A stretch of 64,000 nucleotides of DNA from contig JAMJFZ010000597.1 of NCBI GenBank assembly GCA_026225945.1, positions 5,302,001 through 5,366,000 of the forward strand. The letters are read 5' to 3'. The notes beneath the pieces were generated by a model. It saw only the letters and a list, made by a program, of their open reading frames with translations. It was not told the origin of the DNA and searched no databases. Made by a program: the position numbers and the translations under genes. The stretch comes from Cricetomys ansorgei. Its lineage: Eukaryota; Chordata; Mammalia; Rodentia; Nesomyidae. Positions within the stretch are counted from its first letter, which is position 1; every line of letters begins with the position of its first letter. Positions 22,950 to 34,651 of the stretch are shown here, piece after piece.

Positions 22950-23272
22950 GTGCCATTAGGAGGTGGTGAAACTTCTAGGAAGTGAGGCCTGTCTGAGGGA
23001 AGTTGGGTTGTGGGAGTGTGCTCTTGAATAGGACATGAGACCCCTGTCCCTTTTCTTCCTCTTTCACTTCCTGGCTACCTAGAAAAGAGTGACTTAGTTA
23101 TCCCATGTGTCCCAGTCACCGTGTGCTGCCTTACCACAGGGCAAAGCACACAAAGCCAGTCAGCTATGCTCTGAAAACGCCAGAACGTTGAACCAAAATT
23201 AGCCTTTCCTCTTTATAAGTTGACTCTCTTAAGTATTTTGTCGTAGTAACAGAACACTGACCAGCATGTTGA
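22950..23272 (+). mobile_element. MaLR-type LTR relic
   Basis: It has CATTAGGAGGTGGTGAAACT near the left and CTCTTTATAAGTTGACTCTC with AACAGAACACTGACCAGCA at the right, the layout of rodent MaLR LTRs. Confidence 0.6.
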
Positions 23273-24029
23273 TAAACGTAAACGGCCTCTCTTTTGTCTT
23301 CTCTGGGGTGTAAACTCTGCATCCTGCCCCACTGCCGTCATGGTGCACCAGGCTCTATCACACCACTAGGGCTCGGGTCAGGTTCTGGCCAACAGTGCGA
23401 CATCTTCAAGTCTGATAGGGATTTCAGTAGGGTAGAGTCTAAGCTCAAAGGACCCAGACCAGCCAGGGAGGAAGGATCCCATCAAAGGAAGATTCTGAAA
23501 AGTCTTGTCTCTTAAGGACATGTGGCTTCATCTGAGACTACACCAGGAAGGACTGACCTTCCATGGCAGAAGTGTCTCCCAAGGGAAACAGAAGTACCTG
23601 GATGTTCAGAAAACCATCTAGACCTAGATTCAAGACTACTAGATTCTCATCTCAGAGGCATCAGGGTCATATGGAAGTCCTCAGGACAGTCACCAAGTGG
23701 TGTTGGGCCTCAGAGCTTCAGACAATGTCCTGAGCCTGTGGATCCTGGTGTTCCTTTAAGTGCTAGCATGTTCTGCTTCTCAGTAAAGATCTTTCAGACC
23801 AGAACCTTCTTGACTGAGCTGAGGCAGGGACAGCAAAAGGAGGGAGGTGCCTCCTCCTTCCTTGCTAATGTGCAAGCAATGCAGGAAGGACTTGAGGATG
23901 CTTCAGCTGCCGCAGCTCCACACTGAGACCCCACAGTACTGATTGTGCAGCTGGAGTCTCCAAAACTGATGGATTTCCAGAGAAACTCAAAAGGACTGGG
24001 GCCTATTTTGCTAGAATGGACTGAATCCA
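23273..24029. other. no recognised feature
   Basis: A 134-residue frame (23522-23926, plus) is open, but its start is not an ATG. It matches no family I know and is probably chance. Confidence 0.5.
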
Positions 24030-24480
24030 GAACTCACAATTATCTAGTTTTTAAGTAAATACAGTTTTTTTTATCAGTCTGCTAAGTCAACTGTCTTCTT
24101 TATTTAACAAAGAACCTGTCAATCAATAACCAATATCAATCAATAAAGAAACAGTTTATATCCAGGCAGTTTCATGATTTACTACAGTTCTTTCTGGTAA
24201 GAAGGCAAAGTCATTCCCCTGTGTAGTCCTCTAGGACTTTAAATAGAGAAGTACTTTAAAGAAAAATGCAGAGTGCACCTTCCCAGTGTGAAGACTACTT
24301 GCAGCTCTGGATTGTAAAGGATGTATATTAAAATTATATCCTACAACAAAATGCACATTTTGTAGCAGGAGAGGAAAGAAAAGATAAAATCGAATCTTCC
24401 TGACAATTGTCTTAAATCACACCTTCCTGGCTGCTGCTGAAATTATAAGCCACATCACTTTGAGTTAAATCAAACTCACC
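24030..24480. promoter_or_regulatory. candidate conserved non-coding block
   Basis: A 450-base AT-rich stretch without recognised repeats. It contains ATCAATAACCAATATCAATC, TCATGATTTACT and ATTAAAATTATA motifs suited to homeodomain or Cut/PBX factors. No alignment is available. Confidence 0.2.
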
Positions 24481-24982
24481 CTGGAAGGAAGATAGACTGA
24501 TGTCACTCCAAGTCAGTTTGGAGGTCGAGATGAAAAAGAAGACACGCAGGTCCTACATGACCCCCACCACGGCAGTGGGAAAGGAGGCTCGCCAGTTAGG
24601 CTCAGCATAACTCTCTATCAGACAAGGTCCCTGCAGCCCAGAGCATTGCCAGCATGGATCACCATCCACAGCAATGCCAAGTGGCTTTGACCAGACAAAG
24701 GCACGTGCAGACGGCTGGCTGGCAGTGGTAGGTTGCACCCAGATGCCCCTGAGCAGATTCATCTCCCCCAACACAATGTCACTGGTGTCATTTGGTCTCA
24801 CTTGAATGTTAGCGTGACCATCTCAGGCTTGATGGATCTAGGATAACCCCAATGAGCCGCGCCAAAATGGGGCTGAAATTCCACATTCTAGGTGTTGAAG
24901 CTAGAAGACATGTTCATTCTTGGCCATATTTTCTGTGCAAAACTCTAGGGAGGAAAAAACAGTACAAATGAAGGGAAGACAT

Positions 24983-25240
24983 GCTGGGGAGCTGACTCCG
25001 TCAGTGAAGTGTTTGCCATGCAGAAAAACATGAGGCCCTGAGTTCGGATCTTCAGCACACAGGTATGAAGCCAGGCATGACAGCATGTGTCTGTGGATCC
25101 CTGGAGATCACTGGCCAGTGAGCCTAGCCAGATCCAGGAGTTCCACATTTAGTAAGAACCCATCTCAAAACCAAATAAGATGGAGCATGATTGAGAAAGG
25201 CACTAGACATCAGTCTCTGGCCTACACACACACACACTGT
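24983..25240 (+). repeat. RSINE1/B4-type SINE
   Basis: Head GCTGGGGAGCTGACTCCGTC, GGCATGACAGCATGTGTCTG middle, and a CTGGCCTACACACACAC tail. Confidence 0.8.
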
Positions 25241-25258
25241 GAACATGTTCACATATTC

Positions 25259-25320
25259 CTCTCTCTTTCTCCCTCTGTCTCTCTCTCTCACCCCTTCTCC
25301 CTCCCCCGCTCCCCCCACAG
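25259..25320 (+). repeat. (CT)n-rich polypyrimidine tract
   Basis: CTCTCTTTCTCC and TCTCTCTCTCTC units followed by C-rich sequence. Confidence 0.9.
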
Positions 25321-25449
25321 GGAATAGGGAGAAGCGAGAGGAAGAGAGATGGAAGATAGCGCATAGTTCCCCCATGCTCACCCCGGTGGGCAGGGTCAGG
25401 TGCTTTCCTGCACCCCTTGATCAGTGTAGCAGGCCTGCAATGGCAAAGG

Positions 25450-25540
25450 AACAATCACCTTTATTTACACAGTTGAGGAAACTGAGGCTGGGCAGTAAAG
25501 AGGCATGCAGAGGTCACCCGATCCATCAGAGGCACGGTGG
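25450..25540 (-). repeat. MIR SINE, antisense
   Basis: AGTTGAGGAAACTGAGGCTG followed by a degraded GGTCACCCGA is the reversed MIR core. Confidence 0.65.
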
Positions 25541-25914
25541 ATTTTCCACCACGCTGAGGGAACGGGTTCTCTTCTTCAAGGTAAGTGCTGCTGTGAGTTT
25601 CTGAGCTCCCCTTTCTGTGCCTTGCCTACTCCACTCCACTAACTCCCGCTTGCTCTGCAGAAGTATGTCCCCAGTCCCAGTTCCTCTGTGGAGCCTAGGC
25701 TGATGACTCATTCATCTTGAATATTCCACTTTAAACACTCCTTATGGGAGCTAACTACAAGGGATGTTGTTCTTGTCTTCTTGACTTGATAATGTGCTCT
25801 TCAAAGAGAAGGCCCATGTTGGGCAGATTCTGCCATCACCCACCACAACTGGCATAGTGCCATGCCCGCAGGGGCAGGCTCATGTTCATTAGGAGGCAGC
25901 CAGAGAATAGCCCA

Positions 25915-25969
25915 GATTGATTCCTTCACAATATGCTCCTCCACTTAGCCCCCCCAGTGGCTCCTGGTC
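25915..25969 (+). repeat. L2 LINE fragment, left of the URR1 insertion
   Basis: CTCCTCCACTTAGC and CCAGTGGCTCCTGG resemble the L2 CCAGTGGCTTCCCAT region. L2-like sequence resumes after the DNA transposon. Confidence 0.4.
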
Positions 25970-25977
25970 TTCTAGAG

Positions 25978-26204
25978 CAGTGGTTCTCAACCTGTGGGTC
26001 ATGACCCCTCTGGGGGTCAAATTACCCTTTCACAAGGGTTGCCTAAGACCATCTGCATATCAGATATTTACATTACGATTCATAATAGTAGCAAAATTAC
26101 AGTTATGAAGCAGAAACAAAAATCATTTTATGGTTGGGGGGGGTGACCACAGCATGAGAAACTGTGTTAAAGGGTCACAGCATTAGGAAGGTTGAGAACC
26201 ACTG
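25978..26204 (+). mobile_element. URR1-like hAT (Charlie group) non-autonomous DNA transposon
   Basis: The ends are inverted: CAGTGGTTCTCAACCTGTGG on the left and GGTTGAGAACCACTG on the right. Flanks TTCTAGAG and CTCTAGAG form a near-perfect 8-bp target duplication of the NTCTAGAN type that hAT elements prefer. The 227-base body has no coding capacity, so it would have been moved by a transposase supplied elsewhere. Confidence 0.93.
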
Positions 26205-26214
26205 CTCTAGAGCA

Positions 26215-26560
26215 TTTCTTTCCCAGTAGTCTTTGAGGCTGCACAGCTAGCTCGCTACCCAGCCAGCCTGTCCTCATGCCTACCCCTTCTCCTACCATCG
26301 CTCTACTGCAACCACCCCAATGTTACACAAACATACCAAGCATATAGCCACCACAGGGCCTTTGCATTGCTCCCTGTCTCCACTGGACCTGTTCTTCCCT
26401 TGGACATGGACATGGCTTGCATCTCACTTTCTCTAAGAGTGTGCTTAGAGGAGAGCCACTGGCCAACATGTTTAATGGCGACCCCTTCATATCTGGGCCT
26501 TTCCTCCACTGACTTGACCACACAGTTTCCTAGGTGCTTGACAAATGCTGTGGGATGACA
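26215..26560 (+). repeat. L2 LINE fragment
   Basis: CACCACAGGGCCTTTGCATT, TTCTTCCCTTGGACATGG and CTGACTTGACCACACAG follow the LINE2 3' order. Confidence 0.55.
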
Positions 26561-27264
26561 GAAACAAGAATCTGAGCATGTCGCCTAAAGAAGACTGGTG
26601 CACACACTGGGACATAATTGCACTTACAGCCAAACAGGGAAGAATAGGAACTTGGGTGTGCACCTGTGATTTCTCCTACCTAGCTGTAGCTATTCATCTA
26701 TTCCCAGCCTGAAACCCCAACAATACAGACTGCATCCTCCAGGCCAGTCTCCCATGCCTCCCCTGCATGGCACGCGACTCTGAGCATTCTAGTTCCTCAT
26801 TAACTAGAAACTCCCTGGTAGGCCCACCATGTCTCCTAGTTCCTCTGTGGCCATCAATAACCTCCAGTGGTTTCTCACCATATCCTAGACCTAAAGGATC
26901 TCCATAATGAAACCAAAGTTTGAATGAGTTCAGGACACTACCTAGGCTGAGTTCTCTCTCAAGAAAGGGAAACTTCTGGCTGCAGACAAGCACCTCAGAG
27001 CTTCCCTTGCTAGCAGAGGGCTGAGTGAAGACGGGTCCGGGCTAATCTGCCTCACATGCCCAGGGACGGAGGCTGTCACTGGGTCACTCAGTCGCCCAGC
27101 TCACAGCCTCAGCAGGACTCCCCTTCTGCCAAGTCATATGCAGCCCTTTAGTCCAGAGAAAGCCAGGATCCTCTTATATCTTAATTAGCATCCTTGGAGA
27201 ACAGAGCAAGAGAGGCCCTGGACCCTTGCTGCGGGCTTACTGGAGCCAGGAGGTTTCATCTTGC
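26561..27264. other. no recognised feature
   Basis: Unique-looking intronic DNA between L2 and MIR relics. Confidence 0.5.
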
Positions 27265-27412
27265 ATAGTTGATTGCCCTTGGACAAGTTAAATACAACCA
27301 CTGAGCCTTGACTTCCTAATCTGTGGAATGGAGTGATGGCCCTCACAGGCTTCCTTAGAGGTTCAAACAAGGTCACTGGCAGTAAGCATCTGATGTATGA
27401 TAGGTACTTAAA
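27265..27412 (+). repeat. MIR SINE
   Basis: TTGACTTCCTAATCTGTGGA, CTTAGAGGTTCAAACAAGGT and TGATGTATGATAGGTACTTA match MIR. Confidence 0.65.
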
Positions 27413-27637
27413 AACCTTCGAGTCCCTTCTCTCCCATGATTCTCCAGAGGAGTCCAGACCTATTTTTATTGAACTTCGCCACTGGTCCATTCCGATATTT
27501 GAGTCTTTGGCCAAAGTATCTTCTATCTACTTTGCATTGTGTTTCTCTTCTACTCTGAATCCCTGGGTTCTACTAAAATAAAGGTCTAGCCCAGTTAAAC
27601 AGTTGGAAGTTCTGTGTCCCAACTCCTGTAAATTTCC

Positions 27638-27642
<5 letters not shown>

Positions 27643-27673
<31 letters not shown>

Positions 27674-27682
27674 ACACACACG
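27643..27682 (+). repeat. (CA)n microsatellite
   Basis: About 19 CA units with one TA interruption, at the tail side of an antisense SINE. Confidence 0.95.
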
Positions 27683-27689
27683 TACGTGC

Positions 27690-27935
27690 ACATAGATCAG
27701 AGATCAATCTTGGGTGTCATTCTTCAGATGCTGCCCACCTTTCTTTTTCTTTGTGAGACAGGGTCTCTCACTGATCTGAAACTCACCAAGTAGGCTACAC
27801 TGAGTGAGCAGTGAGCCCCAGGGACCCCACTGTCTCCACCCAGCATATCACAGAGGTTCACATAGGTTCTGAGATTGAACTCCTGCCCTCATGCCTGCAA
27901 GGCGCACACTTAAAGACCGAGCTGTCTCTGCAGCC
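27690..27935 (-). repeat. RSINE1/B4-type SINE, antisense
   Basis: AATCTTGGGTGTCATTCTTC, GAGACAGGGTCTCTCACTGA and a CCGAGCTGTCTCTGCAGCC end are the reversed RSINE1/B4 landmarks. Confidence 0.65.
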
Positions 27936-29159
27936 TCTCCATTCCCTCCTTAGAAACTAAAGTAAATCAAATTGGAGAATTAGCTTATCATTAAAATGAG
28001 ACTTAGACACTGAAGACACCAGGATGTTTAAAAGACACTCCTTAGAGCCCAAGGATAGACAGACAAGTCTAAAGCAGCCCACTCCTTCCTCTCTTCCTGG
28101 TCCCTCTTCCCCACCAGAAAAATGCAGTGGTTCCTTAGACAAAGCCTGACATGAAGCTCAAATTCTTCATGGTAGGAACCACATAAACGCTGAGCAGTAC
28201 AGGCACCAGTCAACTCCTCTGCCTTGGAACGCCAACTTCAGACCAACTGAATGAATCCGTAACAGGAGATCAAAAAGGATATTCCATGTGGGTAACAGGC
28301 AATGTCACTGAGCAAGAAGGAGAGATCAGTTCAATAAAGAAACTGAGTCCCATCTGTGGGTCTACGGTGAGATGTTTGCTTACGTTAACTTCCCAGCACA
28401 AAACTCACAAGGTTATTAATACAGATTGGGGCAAATAAACAGCTATCGGTTTCTTGTGTCCAAACTACTTTATTGGGGCTTTCCTTTACCACAATTGCCT
28501 CTTCTTATCCAAATCCTGAGAGGCACAGACAGCTAAAAACAGAGTACCAAGGCAAAAAGAAAAAAACAAAGGAGAGAGAAGCAGGCTGGGTGGGCAGGGA
28601 AGATAGGACTGGGGTTGCTGGGACCCTTGACATCTGCCCATAACTCTCAGATAGAGTCAGGGCTGGGGGATGGGGAGTGTCTGGAATTAGAAAGTTACCC
28701 TAAAAAAACAGGATTATGTCAACACACAAGAAAGCACTCAGCAAGCACCTTGCCTAGCATACCATAGATAGCAGAAACTCTTGTGTGGGACTTTGGTAGC
28801 TCTAGCTATAGATGGGACATTGTTTCTTCCTACAAGGACAAATTCCCTGGGACCCCCACAGATAGGGGACTCTTCACTCACACTTGCAAGGCCTCTCCTT
28901 CTATTCTACCCCACCTACCTCAGGATTTGACCCAAGGATAAAAATCAAGCCACCTGTGCACAAACTCGTCAATCTCTTACGTGACCCAAGGCCTCTGAGA
29001 TTACCCTCATAGTCTCTGCTAAAATGATCTCTTCTTCTTCTGTCTTTGAAATTTCCTTCTTATTCTGTAAAAACCATAAACCTTGGGACAGCCAACCTTC
29101 TTGGCTCTACCATCAGCTCCAAGAGCTTGGACAAATTACCTCTATTAAGTAATTTTCCT
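27936..29159. other. no recognised feature
   Basis: About 1.2 kb without a recognised repeat or exon. Confidence 0.5.
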
Positions 29160-29575
29160 ATTAGGCCATTTTCAACTGCTATCACATACTACTTGAGACT
29201 GGGTAATATATAAGAAGATAAAAAAAATTGATTCTGAAAGTCCAAAGTCAGGTCTCATAGGTTCAGCCTCCAGGGGCTTTCAACTACCACACAAAATAGC
29301 CCAAAGCACCATGGTGCATGCTTCACTGGAGGGAGAGAGCAGTGAGGCAGAAAACAAGAGAGGCTTGCTCATATTTGAAAGTATGTGCCTCTAGGGACCT
29401 AGCTTGGTTCTGAGAGAACTATATGACTCTCTTCCAAGCGTGATGCTGTCAATGAACTAATCATCTCCCCTTGGCTCCACCCCTCTAATGGCTAACCCTT
29501 CCAGTCCACAACACTGAGGACCAAGATTCCAATACACAAACATCTGGAGACACTCAAATCCTTCCCAACTAGGGA
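29160..29575 (-). mobile_element. MaLR LTR (MST/MLT1-like), antisense
   Basis: The plus strand begins TTAGGCCATTTTCAACTGCT, has TTGAGACTGGGTAATATATA and ends CCAATACACAAACATCTGGA, the reversed MaLR layout. Confidence 0.8.
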
Positions 29576-29825
29576 CTCTCTAGGGCTCAAGTTCTTACCT
29601 CTGAAATAACATTTCCCTGGGTCATTGAGACCAAAGGAGCCAGGAAACCCTCCCCCAGAACTACTATCCATTTACATAAAGGCAACAATAAAGGGACTGC
29701 CAGGGACCTGCCTGCCCAGCCTCTGCCCCTCTATTCTCTTCCCAGTCAGTCTTCAGTTCTGTAGAAGCCTGCTGTCATTAAAATGAATCACAATTTCTCT
29801 TTCGTCACTTCAAGTCTCTCTGTAG

Positions 29826-30125
29826 GGCTGGAGAGACAGCTTGGTTAGCAAAAAGCCTGCTCTGCAATCACAGAACCTGACTTCAGTCCCTAGAACACGC
29901 GTAAAGGTGACGGCATGATGGTGCACACTTGAAATCTCTGTGCTGGGGAGGCAGAGAACAGCTCCCAGGAGCTTACTGGTCAGACAGCCTACTTTGTGAG
30001 TTCCAGGTCAGTGAGAGATTTGTCTCAAAATAAAAGACATGCAACACCCGAGCAATGATAACTGATGTCTCTGGCCTCCACATGCATACGCGCGCACACG
30101 CGTGCACACACACACACAGGTATGC
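29826..30125 (+). repeat. RSINE1/B4-type SINE with CG-rich CA tail
   Basis: Head GGGCTGGAGAGACAGCTTGG, middle GGCATGATGGTGCACACTTG, then CTCTGGCCTCCACATGCATA and ACGCGCGCACACGCGTGCAC. Confidence 0.8.
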
Positions 30126-31518
30126 ACATGTATGTATGCATGGACACACATGTGAAAAATCTCTCTTTAGTTTTCTCACTCTCTTATTCATTGGTCCAAA
30201 CAGTTTTTGTCCTGTTCTCCTAAACTCCCAGATGCCATCAACATGGTGTGTATTACCCCAAACTTCAAACCCTGTTTTGGCCAGGGTCTCTGAAATACTT
30301 TGGCATGCCTCTGGAATTTGAGTGGCTTTCAAGTCTTTTGAGGACAGCAGTGTTTGAACAAGTCAGTTGGCAAAACCCAACTAAGCACCCAAGATGCTTA
30401 AGGTCCAGCCCTCCACATGCCTTGTCAGGGCAAGCCAATCTGAGACTTGAACTTGAGACACTAGTAGAATGGGTATATTCATTTGAGAGTTGGTATAGAC
30501 CTCTCCGGGTATTGTTTTCCATTGTCCTTACCTGTTCCAGTGGGAACAGTTCAGAGGCCATGTCTCTGGACTTTCCCTACGCCATCCTTTTGTGAGCTTC
30601 TGAAGGACAGTGGTAATAAAGCATGCCCCAGTTGATTGTGCCTGCTGGTCTATGTCGCTTCAACTGTGGCTTCATCCAGGAATGTTCTCAATATCTCACT
30701 GGAATTAGATATCTAGTTGTTTCAACTGGCACCATTAAGGACAGCTTCATCTTCCAAAAACAAACTCGCCAAGCTGAAGCCATGTACTGGGAAATGAGAG
30801 AGAATCCCATCTCCAAGCTGCAGACACACTCAGTGATCCAGCTACTGCCGCATCTCCAGCCATAGCTGTGTGGCCAGAAGAGCCACAGAAACACTGACTT
30901 TCACATAACCAGGACTCCTTCCACCTAAAGTTCCCATTGGCTGCACTCAGCAGAGTCTATAAAGAGTGCACAGACCCACGGAGAAGGTTCCAGAACAGCT
31001 GTTGTTCACAGTCACTGCCACAGCATACCTGATTTGGGAACAGTTGTGAGGTAATTTGCTATTAACAATAACTTAAGTAGCAAAGCTTAGGAATGATTAA
31101 CTTTAACTCCACAAATTAAAGAGATTTCAAGGTTAACACACTCCCCAGCATACTAATGTGCTCCAATGAGTGGGAACAAAAAGGGTGGGGTGACCGTGAA
31201 TGCACTGTGGGACCTGCCTAATCCTGACACTGCCCTGGGATAAGTGCCCTGCATGTGAAGGCATGTGTGCAAGGGAATGGGAATGTGGCCAGTCCTCACA
31301 TGCAGCCTTGCATTGGAGATAGAACAGCACGTGACCCAAAGGCAAAGGGAGGTCTGAGAAGACAACCATCATATGAGCTTTGGATAACTAAGTCCCTGCC
31401 AAATTAGGAATTAGCACAGAAAGATGGCCTGCTGTTCACTAATATGACAGCCACTTGCAACCCCAGCGCGCTGCTTCCAGTTCTATGTGTCAGTATCCCT
31501 GACATTTATAGACACCTA
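30126..31518. other. mostly unassigned; promoter-like pair inside
   Basis: Apart from the ATTGG/TATAAAG pair at 30936-30964, nothing was recognised. A 115-residue frame at 30248-30595 lacks any family match. Confidence 0.45.
30936..30964 (+). promoter_or_regulatory. ATTGG plus TATAAAG promoter-like pair, antisense to Galnt18
   Basis: An inverted CCAAT (30936-30940) is followed 18 bases later by TATAAAG (30958-30964), with G-rich purine sequence where a start at about 30988 would be expected. The pair could be a cryptic or LTR-derived promoter, or chance. Confidence 0.2.
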
Positions 31519-31712
31519 CGACCAGCAAAACGGTTCAGTGGATAAAGGAGCTTCCTGAAGAATCTGACCACCTAAGTTCAGTCTTCAGGATCCACACGGT
31601 GGAAGGAGAGAACTGACTCTCGTAAGTTGTTCTCTGTCCTCTACGTGCACACCACAGAATGTCCATGCCCCTAGACATAGGCACACATATAAGTGATCAA
31701 TAAACAGACATC
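31519..31712 (+). repeat. B3 SINE
   Basis: Head CGACCAGCAAAACGGTTCAG, TGGAAGGAGAGAACTGACTC and TAAGTTGTTCTCTGTCCTCT match B3. Confidence 0.8.
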
Positions 31713-33164
31713 TGGCCCTCTAGCTTCATGCATAGCCCTATCTCTCTCCAGAGCTCACCTTGCTGCTCTCTGGCTCCATTTGTCCCCCATACTCAATAGG
31801 ATATCTCCCCAAAGTCTTCAAATGACATCCCTTCCATGTGTTTGTCCAGAAAAAAGCAGATCTTTCTAGACTCTCGGATAAACTTCAAGCAAAGAAAATG
31901 ATCAAGAAATCCAAAGAGACCCTCATGTTCACAGCCACACAATAGCACCTCCAGCTTCCCAAACAAATGAGGTCAGAATCCCGCAGAACAACAGAGGTGT
32001 TCCTAGAACCTGTGTGTGGGGCTTGGACTCTCACAAACATATCTGGAAAATCTAAGCTAACTCGGGTGGCTAGCACTGACCTTCAAGGCCCTCACAAACT
32101 GGACTGCAGCTCCCTTTTGATTCTAAATTCTCCTTGAAATTCGCCACTGGGCTGCTTATCAAGGGCAAATAGCGATTTATGTCAACTAAGTGAGAAAGAA
32201 TGTGGAATTCATTTATTTCGCAAACTATACATTTCTGGCTAAAGAGGAAAAGTCTTTGGCCATAGGGAGAAGCTGTATTCTTTTGCAAGGTCCTTTTGCT
32301 CCATAAAGATGTGGTCCTGGACTATTAACAAAAGCAATTAGGCTCAACCCTGAGTCCTGCTGTTGACACCCTCAAGGCTTCAGTGGCTGTTACTAACAGA
32401 ATGTTCAAACCACAGCTCATTCCAAAAATTAGAGCACCTTGCTGCTTAAATGGAAACTTTCCTTCAAATGAGCCCCCAGCACTTGGAAAACATTGCACTC
32501 TTCTGGCAACAAACCCTGTCAGTTAAGGAGCAGAGGGAGACACCTGAAAGCTATGGGTAGCAGACAAAGGTCCACACCCAGGACATCTTCTGGTTCTCTG
32601 GGACCCCTGTCACCAACCCGATCCTGCGGAGCTGAGACACACTCATATATATGCACACAATTTTCCTGATAAATGTGAAGAAATAAAGCTCAGTCAATGA
32701 CCCAATCTCCCACTGTTGGGATGAGCCTGACTCTGAGAAGTAAGATCATGGATTTAGAAATGAGTCACCTGGTGAAACTTGTCTCAGTTGTGGTGTTCAG
32801 AAGGTTAGGTGGACAATGTGAGACAGTTCGGTGTCATCCCGGACATGTTCATTTCTTTGAATGCTTCAGGCTGCCACTATCCCTCACAGAAATGCAGCCC
32901 TGTGATTCCTTCTCTCCCAAGTGGCTTTCAGCCTTCTCTTTAAGAAGCAGAACCTTTTAAGAACTGAAATAATTTATCAAACACTACATACAAACCGGAA
33001 GGAAAAAGTTTTGTGGTGGATATTGGGTACTGGGGGTTTCTGATGACACTTGACCCTGTTATTATTACTAAGGCCCCAAATTAAAACTTCTGGAAGTTTG
33101 GAACTCTTGGAGACACAGTTGGAAAACCTCTGATCTAGTGTATCTGTGTAAAACAAAAACTAGA
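31713..33164. other. mostly unassigned
   Basis: Only a weak L2 scrap near 32.1 kb was noted. Confidence 0.45.
32080..32160 (+). repeat. possible L2 LINE fragment
   Basis: CCTTCAAGGCCCTCACAAAC resembles the L2 segment near its 3' end. The fragment is short. Confidence 0.35.
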
Positions 33165-33405
33165 GTAATTTTTACTGGGTAAAATGAGGATCTGAGTTCA
33201 CATTGCAGTACCCATGTAAAAACTGTGAATAGTGGTCCCCATACGTAACCCCGGTACTGGCCAGCCATCTAGGCAGAATAGCAAACTCCAGGTTCAATGA
33301 GAGACCCTGTCTCCAAACAATTAAGCAATTAAGGAATTAAGGATCAACCTCTGGATTCCACTAATATGCACAGGTGAGCTCACACACACACACACAATGA
33401 ACCAA
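33165..33405 (+). repeat. RSINE1/B4-type SINE, degraded
   Basis: AAATGAGGATCTGAGTTCAC, GAGAGACCCTGTCTCCAAAC and a CACACACACACA tail keep the family order. Confidence 0.6.
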
Positions 33406-33569
33406 ACACAAAATAAATTTTACAATGAAACAAAACAAAAATGTGTATATAACATGTATAATATAGGCATCATGTTTACCTTTATTAATTTGTTAAGATG
33501 CCTATGAAAATACATAAAATACACAAATCACCAACACTGGGCCCCCAAGAGAAAAATGACACCCACAAG

Positions 33570-33990
33570 ACAAAAACACATATAGGGCTTCAGGGAGGGT
33601 ACTAAGTTCTACCATAATCAAAGGAGTACAAATCAAAAGACTCGACTGTCCTGACAGTAATTCCATTTGCCCAGAAAATGCTGAATGATAACACCAAATA
33701 CCAGCCCTCCGTGACCCTGGTACAATACCGCATTGTCGGTAGCTGGATAGAAAGGCTTTCCTTTTGAAAAATAATATTTCATAAAAAATGTTCATACTCT
33801 GAGTCACTAGTAATCTTACTTCTGAAAATATATCTGAGAATAATACAAACCCGAAATAGGTAAGACGAAAACATTCTTTTTTTTCCTAAGTGTGTCCATT
33901 TCCTAAGAAATGACTAACGTTAGGGAAAGTCAGGTTCAAATTTGGTGGGTGGAATACTATGCAGTCATTTAAAGTCTCTGGGAGGAAGTT
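33570..33990 (+). mobile_element. ancient L1 fragment (3' part)
   Basis: GTACAAATCAAAAGACTCGA, a GACCCTGGTACAATACCG segment and GGTGGAATACTATGCAGTCA correspond to the order of an old L1 ORF2 end and 3' UTR. Frames are broken. Confidence 0.5.
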
Positions 33991-34598
33991 TTCTTAAGCA
34001 ACCCTCCACTCAACTCTACAAATCTGCATGCTTCTCATTTCCTCTATGAAACATTCCCATGATGCTCTTGTCTCTGTGTGGGCTTTCCTCCAGTGAGCCG
34101 CACCTCCCTCTAACTGTGTAGTCCCATGCTCCTCCTGCTGTCTGTGGGGTCTGTTCCCAAGTGCAGTTATACTATTGGGACTTGTTGCTGCAATTGCTTA
34201 ATGTAATGACATGCTATGTAAACCTGTGATGACTGACTGCTAAAGAGAAGAGAGTGATCGTCTCTAGAAAACTCAATGTTTGGGAAGACAAGGCAGACAC
34301 TCAAATAGTCAAATTACAGCAAAATCATTGCAAAAAAAAAATCAGGCAAAAATCATAAAATTTCAAATAAATATGCTGAGATTGCTTCCAAGTACCTCTC
34401 AGACCCCAGTGGATTTTAAAGAACATGGGGGAAATCTAACTCTATCAACAGGATGGGATGGTGTGGGACAGACATGGTCTGTGCACCGAGGACAGAGGAG
34501 CAGCTAGTGGCAGATCTGCCCCAAGGACAGCATTTCACTGACAACATCGAAAGGCTACTAATGGCTGCACATTTTGAGTAACAGTCAAAATATTTACC

Positions 34599-34651
<53 letters not shown>

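Noticed and set aside
23522..23926. 134-residue plus-strand frame in intron 1
   Set aside because: It has a non-ATG start, no recognisable family and no supporting signals. It is probably a chance frame.
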